A stretch of 64,000 nt of DNA from Bifiguratus adelaidae. Its lineage: Eukaryota > Mucoromycota > Endogonomycetes > Endogonales. A model generated the notes under the pieces. That model was not told the DNA's origin. It saw only the letters and a list, made by a program, of their open reading frames with translations, and ran no database searches. The DNA is taken from contig MVBO01000036.1 in assembly GCA_002261195.1 (NCBI GenBank), positions 1-64,000 of the forward strand, given 5' to 3'. The position numbers were made by a program, and so were the translations under genes. Shown here piece by piece: positions 51,697 through 62,258 of the stretch (the first letter of the stretch is position 1; each line of letters opens with the position of its first letter).

Positions 51697-52950
51697 TTAT
51701 TCGGTTTTGTTATATATATTATTGTACGTCGCCAAAGCCTCCCTTCTCAACTCTACTGGATCCTGCCCGACAAACCTATTTACATCCACACTCTGCCTCA
51801 CGCTCTCATCCACAGCGCTCCCCGCCATCATATCCGCAACCAACCTCGCGCATCCGCCGGCATGCGTGATCCACACCCCTGATGCAACCCAAAGCCCCTG
51901 CACATCCCTTACCGGTCCCGCAAGCGGCAGCCCGTCGGGTGTCACAGCAAAGACGCCATTGAACGGCTCGATCTTCCTTCCATCCGCATCGACGTCGAAA
52001 GCTTTCCTGGTATCATCAGGAAAGAGAGTCATGGCCTTGCGAATGACGGAGTCAAAACTCGGCTCCCAAGCAGCTATGGCGGACGCAGGGAGAGACTCGA
52101 CGTCTAAAGCGATGGGGGCATGGTCGTATGACCCAAAGCCATCGAACGAGCCGTGATCGCGCGCATACACGTGCCGTTCCGGCCAGCGGACGAACGGGCT
52201 CGCGCGTGCGCTTTTCGGCCGTTCGGGGCAATGCACGTATGGATGCGCGACGGGGACGATAGGGAGCTCGATCCCTAGTGGGCTGAGGAGTTTCCGGGTC
52301 CAGATGTTGGTCGCGAGGATGAGTGTATCGGCGGTGAGGGAGCCAAGGGAGGTTGCGAGGCCGGTGATGCGATTGTTGTCTGTGAGCAGTGAGATGGCTG
52401 AGGCATCGAGGAATAACACGCCCTGCTCTCTGGCGCGGCGGCGGTAGTGGTCTACAATGGTGCCTGGATTCGCGGTCCCGTCTTGCGGGAAGTACAGGGC
52501 CTGGGATGCGGACTCCGCCTTGTGCCACATGGGCGCCAGCTCCGCCGCTTCCGCAGAGGTCAGTATCTTCGCGGGCAAGTCCGCATCTTGAGCGAGCTGA
52601 AATCTGCGGTGGAGCGTGGAGATGCCGTCTGGAGAGGATGCGATTTCTAGGCCGCCGACGGAGTCGAACCCGCCGGTAATTTTAAGATATGCGGAGACGG
52701 ATTCCTTGGCCAGTTTCGTGAGTGAAGGGAGCTCATTCAGCTGCCCGACAAAGCCGGGAGCGTGTCCTGTGGAGCCTTGGAGACAGGTCGAGTGGAGGGT
52801 ATGGTCGAGGAGGACGATTTGGGAGGTTGAGGATTCGCTGATGTAGGCTGCGAGAGCGGAGCCAACGATCCCGGCGCCGAGGATGATCGTTCGGTGATGG
52901 CGTGATGAATCTCTGAGTCGCGTGAAAAGAGCTTGGGCTTCGGAGTCCAT
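51697..52950 (-). CDS. FAD-dependent oxidoreductase (DAO/dimethylglycine-oxidase-like)
   Basis: Single exon, 417 aa. The FAD-binding motif is TIILGAGIVGSALAAYI, followed by STGHAPGFVGQLN, typical of dimethylglycine/sarcosine oxidase-like proteins. Later blocks: TADTLILATNIWTRKLLSPLG, PFNGVFAVTPDGLPLAGPV and GLWVASGVWITHAGG. It lacks the C-terminal folate-binding (GCV_T) domains of full dimethylglycine oxidases, so it is a short form or a different amine oxidase. GC-rich codons and no introns contrast with the intron-dense backbone. Substrate unknown; likely an N-methylated amine or amino acid. Confidence 0.88.
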   Translation of the reverse strand: MDSEAQALFTRLRDSSRHHRTIILGAGIVGSALAAYISESSTSQIVLLDHTLHSTCLQGSTGHAPGFVGQLNELPSLTKLAKESVSAYLKITGGFDSVGGLEIASSPDGISTLHRRFQLAQDADLPAKILTSAEAAELAPMWHKAESASQALYFPQDGTANPGTIVDHYRRRAREQGVLFLDASAISLLTDNNRITGLATSLGSLTADTLILATNIWTRKLLSPLGIELPIVPVAHPYVHCPERPKSARASPFVRWPERHVYARDHGSFDGFGSYDHAPIALDVESLPASAIAAWEPSFDSVIRKAMTLFPDDTRKAFDVDADGRKIEPFNGVFAVTPDGLPLAGPVRDVQGLWVASGVWITHAGGCARLVADMMAGSAVDESVRQSVDVNRFVGQDPVELRREALATYNNIYNKTE

Positions 52951-54335
52951 TTTAGAGGATGTATGCGTCGATGATCGTAGATAGACAGTTTTTGCGAAGA
53001 AGAGGTCAGAAAAACCTAATCAACATCGTTTAGCGGATCTATGAGGGGTGATCTTCGTGATACAAAGACGATGAAATTAATCCGCTCGGACTGCCTAGTG
53101 GAAGCACGTGTCTGTGAAATCCGGGAGAGAACATCCAAGCTTTATAACTTGGGAATGGGTACTTCAGGAACAATTACTCTCCGCTCGCTTCATCAGCTTC
53201 GAAACAACGCAGATCTACTTCCGCACATCTGACGTCGAGCAACGTGGAGAGGGGTCATCCAGTTTCACAGTAAAAGATAACATAGGTTATCTGAATCCAA
53301 GGGCCTGGCGCGACATGCGCATGAAAAATATCAAGCTGGTGTCAGGCTCTTCTGACCAGCTGCCTGCTTATTCCGGTCGCGCACATCGATATCAATCGCT
53401 TTCGAAAGACCAATATTTGGCCTGTCTCTGGCAAAGAGAATTTTGCTCACGGCCTGCTTTGGTACATCGAACGGGGAAATCCCAGGGAAATTTCCTACGA
53501 CATAGATAGAGCACCGACTTGGGTCCTGGGCCTCTGTGGATTGGCCAATAATGGTTAAGCATACACAGCGTAAGGATCCAGAATACAAGGAGTATACGTA
53601 TCTGTCTGTTTTAGATGCCTCCACAGAGCCCGCTGGCCACGATCCTCCGGGACAAGTGAAGTCGGGCCTTTTTTGCTCTTGTCCGGTATATTGATCCCTT
53701 ACAAGGGCGGCAAGATGATTCGACGCCAAAATCTACACTCTCAAGTGGTCTATCGATACAAATACTCTCTCTGCCGTCTGGATGTACCGGATATGAAACT
53801 GTGATATAATGCTGACAGGATCCTGCCGGAGCTCATAGGAGCTGATGAGGATGCCTTTTTACTGCACCTTAAGGAAAGCTTTGCTATCGTTTTGAGAAAA
53901 GTCGAAAACGAAAAAGAAACCTATGTCCGTATTGGCTCTGTTGTTTGGCCAGGTGGCCTAAAATCAGGCGCAGATCGACCACATGAGAGCCTATTAGGAT
54001 AATTTGAGCAAAATCTTTGTTCGCCCACTTTGGCGACGAATCAGGTCCAATAAGGAATCGTGCCCTAACTCGACCATAAGGAATATTCAGTTCAATACGA
54101 GGTGGTTTATCGCACTATCGCATTGGAGGACTTGGACAATTAGTGCTGCGCCACGCGGTGGCGCTCTTGGCCAGCCGCGATGAAATGTAATCGGCTGAAG
54201 CTCGCGAACATTATCTTTCCAAAGTGCAATTTATCCCTTCATCCTGTTAATCAATGTCTATAATGATATGGTATATCCAGGGTTCAATCCATATACATAG
54301 ATCCTTGGTTTTATGAAGGATGCCACCTTCGACTT
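52951..54335. other. Non-coding stretch with FAD-gene promoter
   Basis: About 1.4 kb with no supported gene. On the minus strand TATAAA at 53141-53146 lies ~190 bp upstream of the FAD oxidoreductase ATG and may be its core promoter. The remainder is AT-rich with only short random frames. Confidence 0.4.
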
Positions 54336-55140
54336 TTGTTGGTTTGGGCACTGGATGACTTTCAAGTCTTTAATGTCGTTCTCGTGGGTCTTCCATCACC
54401 CGGCTACAGATCTGTAGCATTGAAAGACTTGAGAGATATTCGTCTTCTTGTTCTGAACGCTGGAAGAGATACTGACGAGCTCTCCTGTCACCTTACCTGT
54501 ATCTCGCTCGACGACCAACCAAGTTATGAAGTCCTTTCATACGTTTTGGGGAGATCCTGCTAAAACTCGGCCGATCATGTGCTCCGACGGCACTCCTCAA
54601 AATTACCGTAAATCTATACACTGCTCTAGGGCACCTCCGTGATACTGATTGATAACGTCCGTTATGGGCTGATGCTCTATGCATTGACCAACAAAACCTT
54701 GTTGAACGAAGCCATCAGGTGCAGATGATGACGGATATCTACACCAATGCAGATCAGGTTCTAATCTGGCTTGGAGAGAAGACGCAAGACGTCAGCGAAT
54801 TCTTCGAGTCTGTCCAAGAGGGCCGTGCCTTCTTCCCGCCAATTGAGAAGCTAAAGCAGTAAAAAGCACCGAGTCCGATGGTCGTTCATCTGCCCTTTAC
54901 AAGCAAGTCATGAACTCTTCTGTGATTGCGGACAACGCGAGACTACTAGAGGAAGGTGCAGCAAGTCTCTTCACCCACGACTGACAGCTTTGCTGCGTCA
55001 TCCATGGTTCGAGCGAAAATTTCTTTATCCAGGAAGTAGTTTAGGCTAAACGAGCGCTTGCACTCTGTGGCGACACGTCATTGTCTTGGGAATATATCGA
55101 GGAGCTTGCGTTGAATATGAAACTACAAGGTGTTATCACA
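54336..55140 (+). pseudogene. HET-domain (heterokaryon incompatibility) gene, broken
   Basis: HET domains act in fungal self/non-self recognition and cell death. Fragments in order but in different frames: IRLLVLNAG, CHLTCISLDDQPSYEVLSYV (usual SYVWG is SYVLG here); [38 protein letters not shown] and [17 protein letters not shown]; then LLRHPWFER, IQEVV, AKRALALCGDTSLSWEYIEEL. Several stops and frameshifts separate the blocks, and no open frame spans more than one. Large HET families are typical of filamentous ascomycetes and also occur in some basidiomycetes. It is a relic, not a working gene. Confidence 0.75.
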
Positions 55141-55641
55141 GGGGCGTCAGAGATCATGCAAATGGCCCTATAATTTCATTCTACTCTAAAACTTCCAGTG
55201 TACTGACTCGCGGGATCGAATCATTGCTGTTTTGGGTCTCGGCCTGTGATGTCAAGCTGGAAGATGAAGATCCTGCAGAGTTTGCGCCTAAGCCTAACTA
55301 CTATCTCAGCCCTGTTAACGTTGCAAAGCGAAACCTTACCTTGCTTGTCAATCTCGGGTGTAGTCGTCATACTTTTCGGGGGTATTGAAAGGTATCCAAT
55401 ACTTGAGCAAATTGTTCACACTTCATGATGCAAAGTCGAGTTCAATGAATAGCAATGAATCGAGTAGAATGAGAAGCGGCAAATGGTGTGAAACGGGTCA
55501 GCCATTAACGCCCGAGGAGCAGTTCCAAAATGGGAATACCTAGAAAGACCACCTTGAAACGTCACCAATATAACTTGGAACAGGGAAGAGGTTGTTGAAG
55601 CTAATCGGCTGGTCTTCCTCATCCTCGTCCATATCCGTCCC
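55141..55641. other. Non-coding right end of the island
   Basis: About 500 bp between the HET relic and the right direct repeat. Short frames only; no inverted repeat or recombinase remnant was recognised. Confidence 0.35.
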
Positions 55642-55665
55642 TTACACCGGCTGTAGAATAATGTA
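55642..55665. repeat. Right 24-bp direct repeat, within the 3' end of a small gene
   Basis: Begins TTACACCGGC and ends AATAATGTA; direct copy of 48343-48366 with one mismatch. On the minus strand it is the last seven codons and stop of the small tail-anchored protein gene. Confidence 0.7.
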
Positions 55666-55898
55666 AAATACCACCATGAGAAATGAAAAGACCAACGTGA
55701 ACAGCACCGTCTAAGGGGTAATGCTGTTAGTCCGTCAGCTTAGCGTCCACGAACCTTGGAAATGGTACAACTGTCCATTTGGTAAATGCAGGGAAGAGCC
55801 TGCTTCATCAAGCTAATTGACCGCTCGCTATTGTCATCTTCATCGTCCCTGTCCAGCCTGTAGGTATCGCTTTGCTCAAGTCGTTGATAAGCGTCCAT
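55642..55898 (-). CDS. Small tail-anchored membrane protein, 70 aa, unrecognised
   Basis: Two exons (55755-55898 and 55642-55710) joined by a 44-bp intron (GTTCGT to TTAG); 213 nt in total. Start MDAYQRLEQSDTYRLDRDDEDD, an acidic, soluble N-terminal half, then a single C-terminal hydrophobic segment (TVLFTLVFSFLMVVFYIIL) with only QPV after it. This is the layout of a tail-anchored protein of the ER or mitochondrial outer membrane. I do not recognise the family. It is divergent from CWC24 (128 bp). The right repeat of the accessory island is its 3' end. Confidence 0.6.
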
Positions 55899-55969
55899 GC
55901 TTCCGCTCACTCCACTGCCAAATCCTCAAAAGGGACTGATCACGTGACCAAGTTGGAGCCGTAAATTAA

Positions 55970-57020
<1,051 letters not shown>

Positions 57021-57141
57021 CCAATGGTGTATGTATAGACTGTGTAGATATAAGAGTTGAGCCATTGTCTGCTCTCAGCCAATCAAATGCGCTTAAAATG
57101 ACGAATAGCAGATCATCGCTCGCTCCCTCTTTGCTTACACA

Positions 57142-57891
57142 TCATGACCTTACAGACAGCTACCAATATCACCTGGCACGCCGGTGCATTCACTCGGCAG
57201 GAACGCGAACAGATTCTCGGTCAAAAGGTAGACATGTACTTGATGGACCACTGACCAGACTTGGGCTGACACTCACCTCGCTTTTCAGGGTCTCACTATA
57301 TGGTTTACTGGTCTATCTGCCTCGGGTAAATCCACGATTGCTACAGCACTAGAACAGAGCTTATTGCATGCCGGTGTGAATGCTTACCGACTGGATGGAG
57401 ACAATATTCGCTTTGGACTCAACAAAAACCTTGGATTCGGATCTGCCGATCGCGCCGAGAACATTCGTCGTATCGCCGAAGTAGCGAAATTGTTTGCTGA
57501 TTCTACGGCTATTGCGCTCACGGCGTTTATCTCTCCCTACGTGGCTGATCGAGATGCTGCTCGTCAATTGCATGTGGAAGCTGGTATTCCCTTCATTGAG
57601 GTGTTTGTGGATGCGCCTTTGGATGTCGTCGAGTCTCGGGATCCCAAGGGTCTCTACAAAAAGGCCAAGGCTGGAGAGATTAAGGAATTCACGGGTATCT
57701 CTGCTCCCTATGAAGCTCCACCCAAACCCGAAGTGCACATTCGAACGGATCAGGTGGATGTGGATGGTGCTGTCAAGGTAGGTGGACAGGCGAGAGTTGT
57801 GTTGTCATGCTAACGCGTACATTAGGTTATTCTCAGTTATCTCATAGAACAAGGCCACCTTGATGCCTTCAAGGTGCAAGCCAAACAATAG
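57142..57891 (+). CDS. MET14: MET14 adenylylsulfate (APS) kinase
   Basis: Makes PAPS from APS in sulfate assimilation. Exon 1 [21 protein letters not shown] joins [16 protein letters not shown], the P-loop. [46 protein letters not shown] and [21 protein letters not shown] are all family blocks. It ends [16 protein letters not shown]. Three exons, about 205 aa, complete. Confidence 0.96.
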
Positions 57892-57896
57892 AGAAC

Positions 57897-57902
57897 AATA
57901 AA
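57897..57902 (+). terminator. AATAAA poly(A)-like signal after MET14
   Basis: AATAAA six bases after the MET14 stop codon, 76 bp before the DSC3 start. Confidence 0.4.
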
Positions 57903-57977
57903 GAGACATCTTATAGACTTCTCTCTCCGCGGGCCTAATTTTAAGTTCCCGTTCTTAACACTACAGGATAACATGCT

Positions 57978-58915
57978 ATGGCAGAAGCCATTGCAAACCC
58001 TCTGGAGGTGCATTGTCGCTTTGGCGATGGAAGCGACGTAACGCTCACTATCTCACTCTCTTGGAATATCGCGCAAGTCAAGGAAAAAGTAAACTCAGAA
58101 GCTCTGTGCGGATGTTCACTGACACCTTGCTGTAGCTCAAGGAAACGAAACCTAGTATACGTGACAACCACCTTCGCTTGATTTACCAAGGCAGGGTCTT
58201 GTTGGATCACCAAGTGCTTAATGCATGTCAACTCGTCATTGGACCCGACTCGCCCATCTACTTTCATATCGCCGTAGCAGACGCAACGTCCGAAGCGTCC
58301 AATGTAGGTAGATCCGCTTCGGCCCATAGACCGTGCCGACGGAAGGGTACGTCGTTTGCTCACCTAGTCCATAGTCTCAGCCTCAGCTGACACCCTCGAC
58401 GGGATTCGATCGATTGCGAGAAGCCGGCTTTTCAGATGAGGACATCGCCAATCTTCGACGTCAGTTTCATCGATTTCATGGCACCTCGGGATCAGGTAAA
58501 ATAATACGAAAGCTGTGATACGCAGTGGATCCATGGACTTACCGGACATACCTTTATAGAGTCCACGGAGCAAACGAGGCGGTTAGAAGATCAGTGGATG
58601 GACAATGCGTCGGAAACCCTGCCGGATGGAAGTAAGTTGAGCAGCCAAGAAGATTGTGACTACTAAGCCTAGGGTAGCACCGCATGGTACCTATAACGAG
58701 CTCGTGTGGGGATTAATGTTGGGCTTCTTTTTGGGATTGATGACCCTGTTTTGGTTCAGAGAGCATGTCTTTTCACGCAAGCATCAATTAGGTATGAATG
58801 TCGCGGCCAGATGGAGTGGAGGCTACCGACGTCTTGCTCACTGATCTATTCCACAGGCATCATTTTCGGTCTATTAATCAATATATCGTTTGGTGTCTTG
58901 TATGTATACTACTAG
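57978..58915 (+). CDS. DSC3: DSC3-like subunit of the Golgi Dsc E3 ubiquitin ligase
   Basis: The Dsc complex acts in SREBP cleavage and Golgi membrane protein quality control in fungi. The N-terminal ubiquitin-like domain has EVHCRFGDGSDVTLTIS and HLRLIYQGRVLLDHQVL, with an intron between. The DUF2407 C-terminal half follows: GFDRLREAGFSDEDIANLRRQF, LEDQWMDNASETLPDG, YNELVWGLMLGFFLGLMTLFWFRE, and a last membrane segment IIFGLLINISFGVLYVYY. Two membrane segments and the domain order match DSC3. Several short exons, about 220 aa. Confidence 0.85.
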
Positions 58916-58974
58916 AGCCAGCGTGTGTGCGCACACCCAAGTTCCTTGTATATTTTATATTTTCAATGTACAAC

Positions 58975-60590
58975 CTACAATTTGGCACCCATGGCTTGTC
59001 CCATCTTGACGGCTTGTCTTACACCAAGATCCAACATGATTTCCTCTGAACCACCGGGAATAGCATAAGCCCGCACCTCACGGTACAATCGCTCAATTTT
59101 TTCGGCTTGACCACCCCGTGTATAAGCGAGACCACCCCAGATTTGAGCGGCTTCCCGAGCACAATACTCAAAGGTCACCGTACATTGAGCCTTGAGAAGG
59201 GCAATAGGACCGCCTAGACGGAGAGGTCGAAGGTGTGCGGGCATCTTTTCGGTTTGATACATGAGATTCTCCATCCATCCGTGTGTGGCCTCGACTTGTC
59301 GAATCATGTGTGCGAGCTTGTTACGGATGACCGGGTGTTCAATCAGGGTCTTGCCAAAAGTCTTGCGCTTGTGGGCGTACTTGAGTGACTCCTCAACACA
59401 GATACGGGCCATGCGGTTGGCTTGAATACAAATGCCCATACGTTCGTGATTGAAATTGTGCATAATGTGCTTGAAGCCATTATTGAGCTTGCCAATCAAG
59501 TTTGATTTGGGAACCTTGACGTCCTCAAAGGTAATGTAGGCTGTACCGGATGCCCATACACCAGAGCATTGCATCTGACGGGTCGTGACACCAGGCATGG
59601 TACGCTCAATGAGGAGCAACGAGATGCCTTCACCGGTGCGGCAAGCGGTCGTGAAGAAATCGGCATATACACCGTTAGTGATCCACTTCTTCTCGCCATT
59701 CACCAACCAATAATCGCCCATATCCTTGGCCTCACATTTGAGACCAGCCACGTCACTACCAGCGTAAGGTTCAGTGATGGCCAGAGCGCAAAACTTTTCG
59801 CCGGCAATACATGGCTTGACGCACTTGTCCTTGACTTCCTTGGTAGCGAATTGAATGATGGGTGGCAATCCAATGGTCAATCCTCCGATCAAGGCCCAAA
59901 CGACGCCGACAGAGCCACATCGAGCGATTTCATCCGTGACAATGAATTCATGGAAGGCGTCAAATTGATCAAACTTGAGACCAGCGGGTAGACCATAGGT
60001 CATGTACTCTTCTGGAATGTGGCAGCCCATGGTAGCAGCAAAGACACCAGCCTTGGCGGCCTTGACAAAGACTTCCGGAGGAACCTTTTTGGCCTCATCC
60101 CACTCATGACAGTAAGGCATGATTTCCTTGTCCACAAACTCCCGAATATGCTTGCGGACGGCTCGGTGAGTATCGTTGTAGTAGGGACTACACCCATGCG
60201 TCAGTGTCCTCCATGCCATCATGATGTTTCACTCTAGCCCCGCACGCACCTGTACCAATCCTGATACCACATGGGATCCCCAAATGGAATCATGTCTCCA
60301 AACTGATCATCGGTCGCCAACATCGAGTTCTCCGACTTCTTCTCTACTTGAGCAGATCCAACCGTACCAATCTCCAAGCCAGGTCCAAACTTGGCCATGA
60401 TGGCCGCATTATGAAACTGGTCAAACTGTTTCGAAGCGTCGGTGCCTGCAGCTCTCAAGAGGACCTTCTTGCCACCTGGATGCTCATCCAAGAACCTTGT
60501 GACATCGTAGATTTTGCCGTGAATAATGAGCCAGGCTGATTCAGCAGTGTTGTGCTTTGCAACCTCGTCTACCGTGTATGTTTGAGCCAT
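58975..60590 (-). CDS. Cytochrome b5-acyl-CoA dehydrogenase fusion
   Basis: Two exons. An N-terminal cytochrome b5 domain (residues ~3-80) has heme ligands in FLDEHPGGKKV and FDQFHN. An acyl-CoA dehydrogenase domain (from ~125) has LAITEPYAGSDVAGLKCEA, YWLVNGEKKWITNG, the AidB/ACAD-like RMGICIQANRMARICVEESLKYA, KRKTFGKTLIEHPVIRNK and IWGGLAYTRGGQAEKIERLYRE-type end with IPGGSEEIMLDL. About 515 aa. The gene has only one intron. The ER- or mitochondria-related electron path is unknown; heme to FAD transfer within one chain is possible. It converges with DSC3, 59 bp apart. Confidence 0.92.
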
Positions 60591-60713
60591 ATGAGAGAGA
60601 GAAGTGGAAAAAGCATGTGATTACGAAATTCCCTATGAAGTAAGCCAAATTAATTTATATCGTTCGAGATCGCCTATGTACACCATGGCACGCTGTTGTG
60701 CTCTGCCTGCCTT

Positions 60714-62126
60714 CTACTCTACATTATCTGCCTCATGAATGTGGAGAGGACTCAGAGTACGTCGTTGTACCTTGTGCATCTGGGTGCCTTCAGCTTCAAG
60801 TTCACGTCGTAATAACTCTTGAGACATGGCTAATCGACGTATACTGTCTTGTTCAGAGGCATCGGCAAATGGATTGGAGAGTGCGGTCAAGGGGATTGGG
60901 CCCGGTCGGTGGGCACCTTGTAAAGGTGTCCAGCCATTTTCTGCCAGCGAGTTCTTCTCTGAAAGATTGCTAAGGCTGTTGTTGTTGTTGGAGCGATTGT
61001 TGTACATGCCAGCCGCTGCTCCAAGCATCGCACCGTCCGATCTGACAGATGCTTCGTCGTAAGTTTTGCCTTTGCCTTCTCCTTCTCCTTTTTCACCCAA
61101 CATTGCTGCGCCGGGATCATGGTCGTGGCTGGTTTGAGTAATGCTGGATTCACGGTCGACGAGCTGCACAGGTCCATGTTGGCGATGTTTGCGATAGGCA
61201 AACACAGCCCATATGAGCGCAATGCAGGCGATAACGAAAACGACGCATGCTGCAACAATGACACCAATAATCCACGCGGCAAGTTTGCCATTGTTTACAC
61301 CTAGCATGGCACTAGAAGAAGAGATCGATAACGTTGAAGAGGCGGTGGTCGACGAATGGCCCGTGGAATCTGCGGATGAACTCGCCGTGCTACTGTGGGC
61401 AGCAGAACTGCTCTTTACCAAAGGAGGTGCTTGCTCTACGATAAAACAACATGAGCCATCAACGCGTGAACGGGATAAAAGTCCTTCTACACTTACGAAC
61501 TAAGTTGAAAATGTTTCCTTTGGGAAAGATGCTGTCTGGATCGTTCAACTCCGTCACCGGATCCACGACGTTATTCGTCGTTATAAACACGCGTGCACTC
61601 CATGTTTGATTGGCTGACCCAGGTGCTAATGTTGGAATGTGTGAATTTTTAAACCAGGCATCGGTCACTTGCACCGTGTATTGTCCATAATTATTAACTT
61701 GTGTAAAGTTGTATAGTGGGTAGTTGTTACCATTCTCGTAAAGAAATAGCCAGATGTCGATGAGGGTAGTCGTTGCGTACGCTGGGAATCTGGGACGAGC
61801 GTCAACATCGACCAAAAATGATACCAGACAATAGACCTACCTGTTGAACCATAGAAATTGATAAAAGCTGCCATTTTGCCATGTTGCCCCGGCAGCGGGA
61901 GCACAAATATTGTCTACATTGCCATCTACTCCACATGTGGACGTTGTCAAGGTCGATATGCTCGCACTGGCCGACGCAGCTGCTGCTGAAGTTCAATATT
62001 AGGATGAAACACTCGTTCCTGGAATAGAGGTCATTCTTCTTTACCTTGTCTTCGCCAAACTGTCTGGCTGGCATAGCGGGGTATCACTGAAAGCACAAAT
62101 ATCGGTACCAGAGATATAAACCTCAT
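60714..62126 (-). CDS. Secreted-entry, Ser/Thr-rich single-pass membrane protein
   Basis: A signal peptide (MRFISLVPIFVLSVIPRYAS) is followed by an Ala/Ser-rich stretch and a lumenal domain with CGVDGNVDNICAPAAGATWQNG and WLFLYENGNNYPLYNFT. A Ser/Thr-rich stalk (HSSTASSSADSTGHSS) precedes one membrane segment (LAAWIIGVIVAACVVFVIAC). A ~150-residue cytoplasmic tail has basic YRKHRQH, NNNNSLSNLSEKN and PLQGAHRPGPIPL. The layout matches fungal cell-surface sensors of the Mid2/WSC kind and similar hypothetical proteins, but the ectodomain is not a WSC domain. About 395 aa in four exons. Role at the cell wall is inferred only. Confidence 0.75.
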
Positions 62127-62258
62127 ACCGAGCGATGCGTCCAACCCTGCGAGCAGGTGTTGCACGACGACTAGACAGTGAAAGGACAAAAATCCCCTGA
62201 CTCACGTCACAAATAGACGTTCATTCTAAATTTGGCACGGCCAAAATGGCATTTAAGA

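Larger units (their letters stand above)
48343..55665. mobile_element. Putative integrated accessory island, 7.3 kb
   Basis: Bounded by 24-bp direct repeats (48343-48366, 55642-55665). Contents: unrecognised short frames at the left end, a GC-rich NAD(P)-dependent reductase gene with one intron, an intronless GC-rich FAD oxidoreductase gene, and a broken HET-domain gene. Long empty stretches separate them. Codon use in the two oxidoreductases is much richer in G/C third positions than in neighbouring genes, and both have TATA-like boxes 180-190 bp before the ATG, unlike the backbone. No transposase, tyrosine recombinase or inverted termini were recognised, so the class of element is unknown. 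Inference: a past site-specific integration, later decayed. Confidence 0.5.

Noticed and set aside
52052-52679. Arg-rich frames overlapping the FAD oxidoreductase
   Set aside because: They are shadow frames produced by the high GC content of the real gene.
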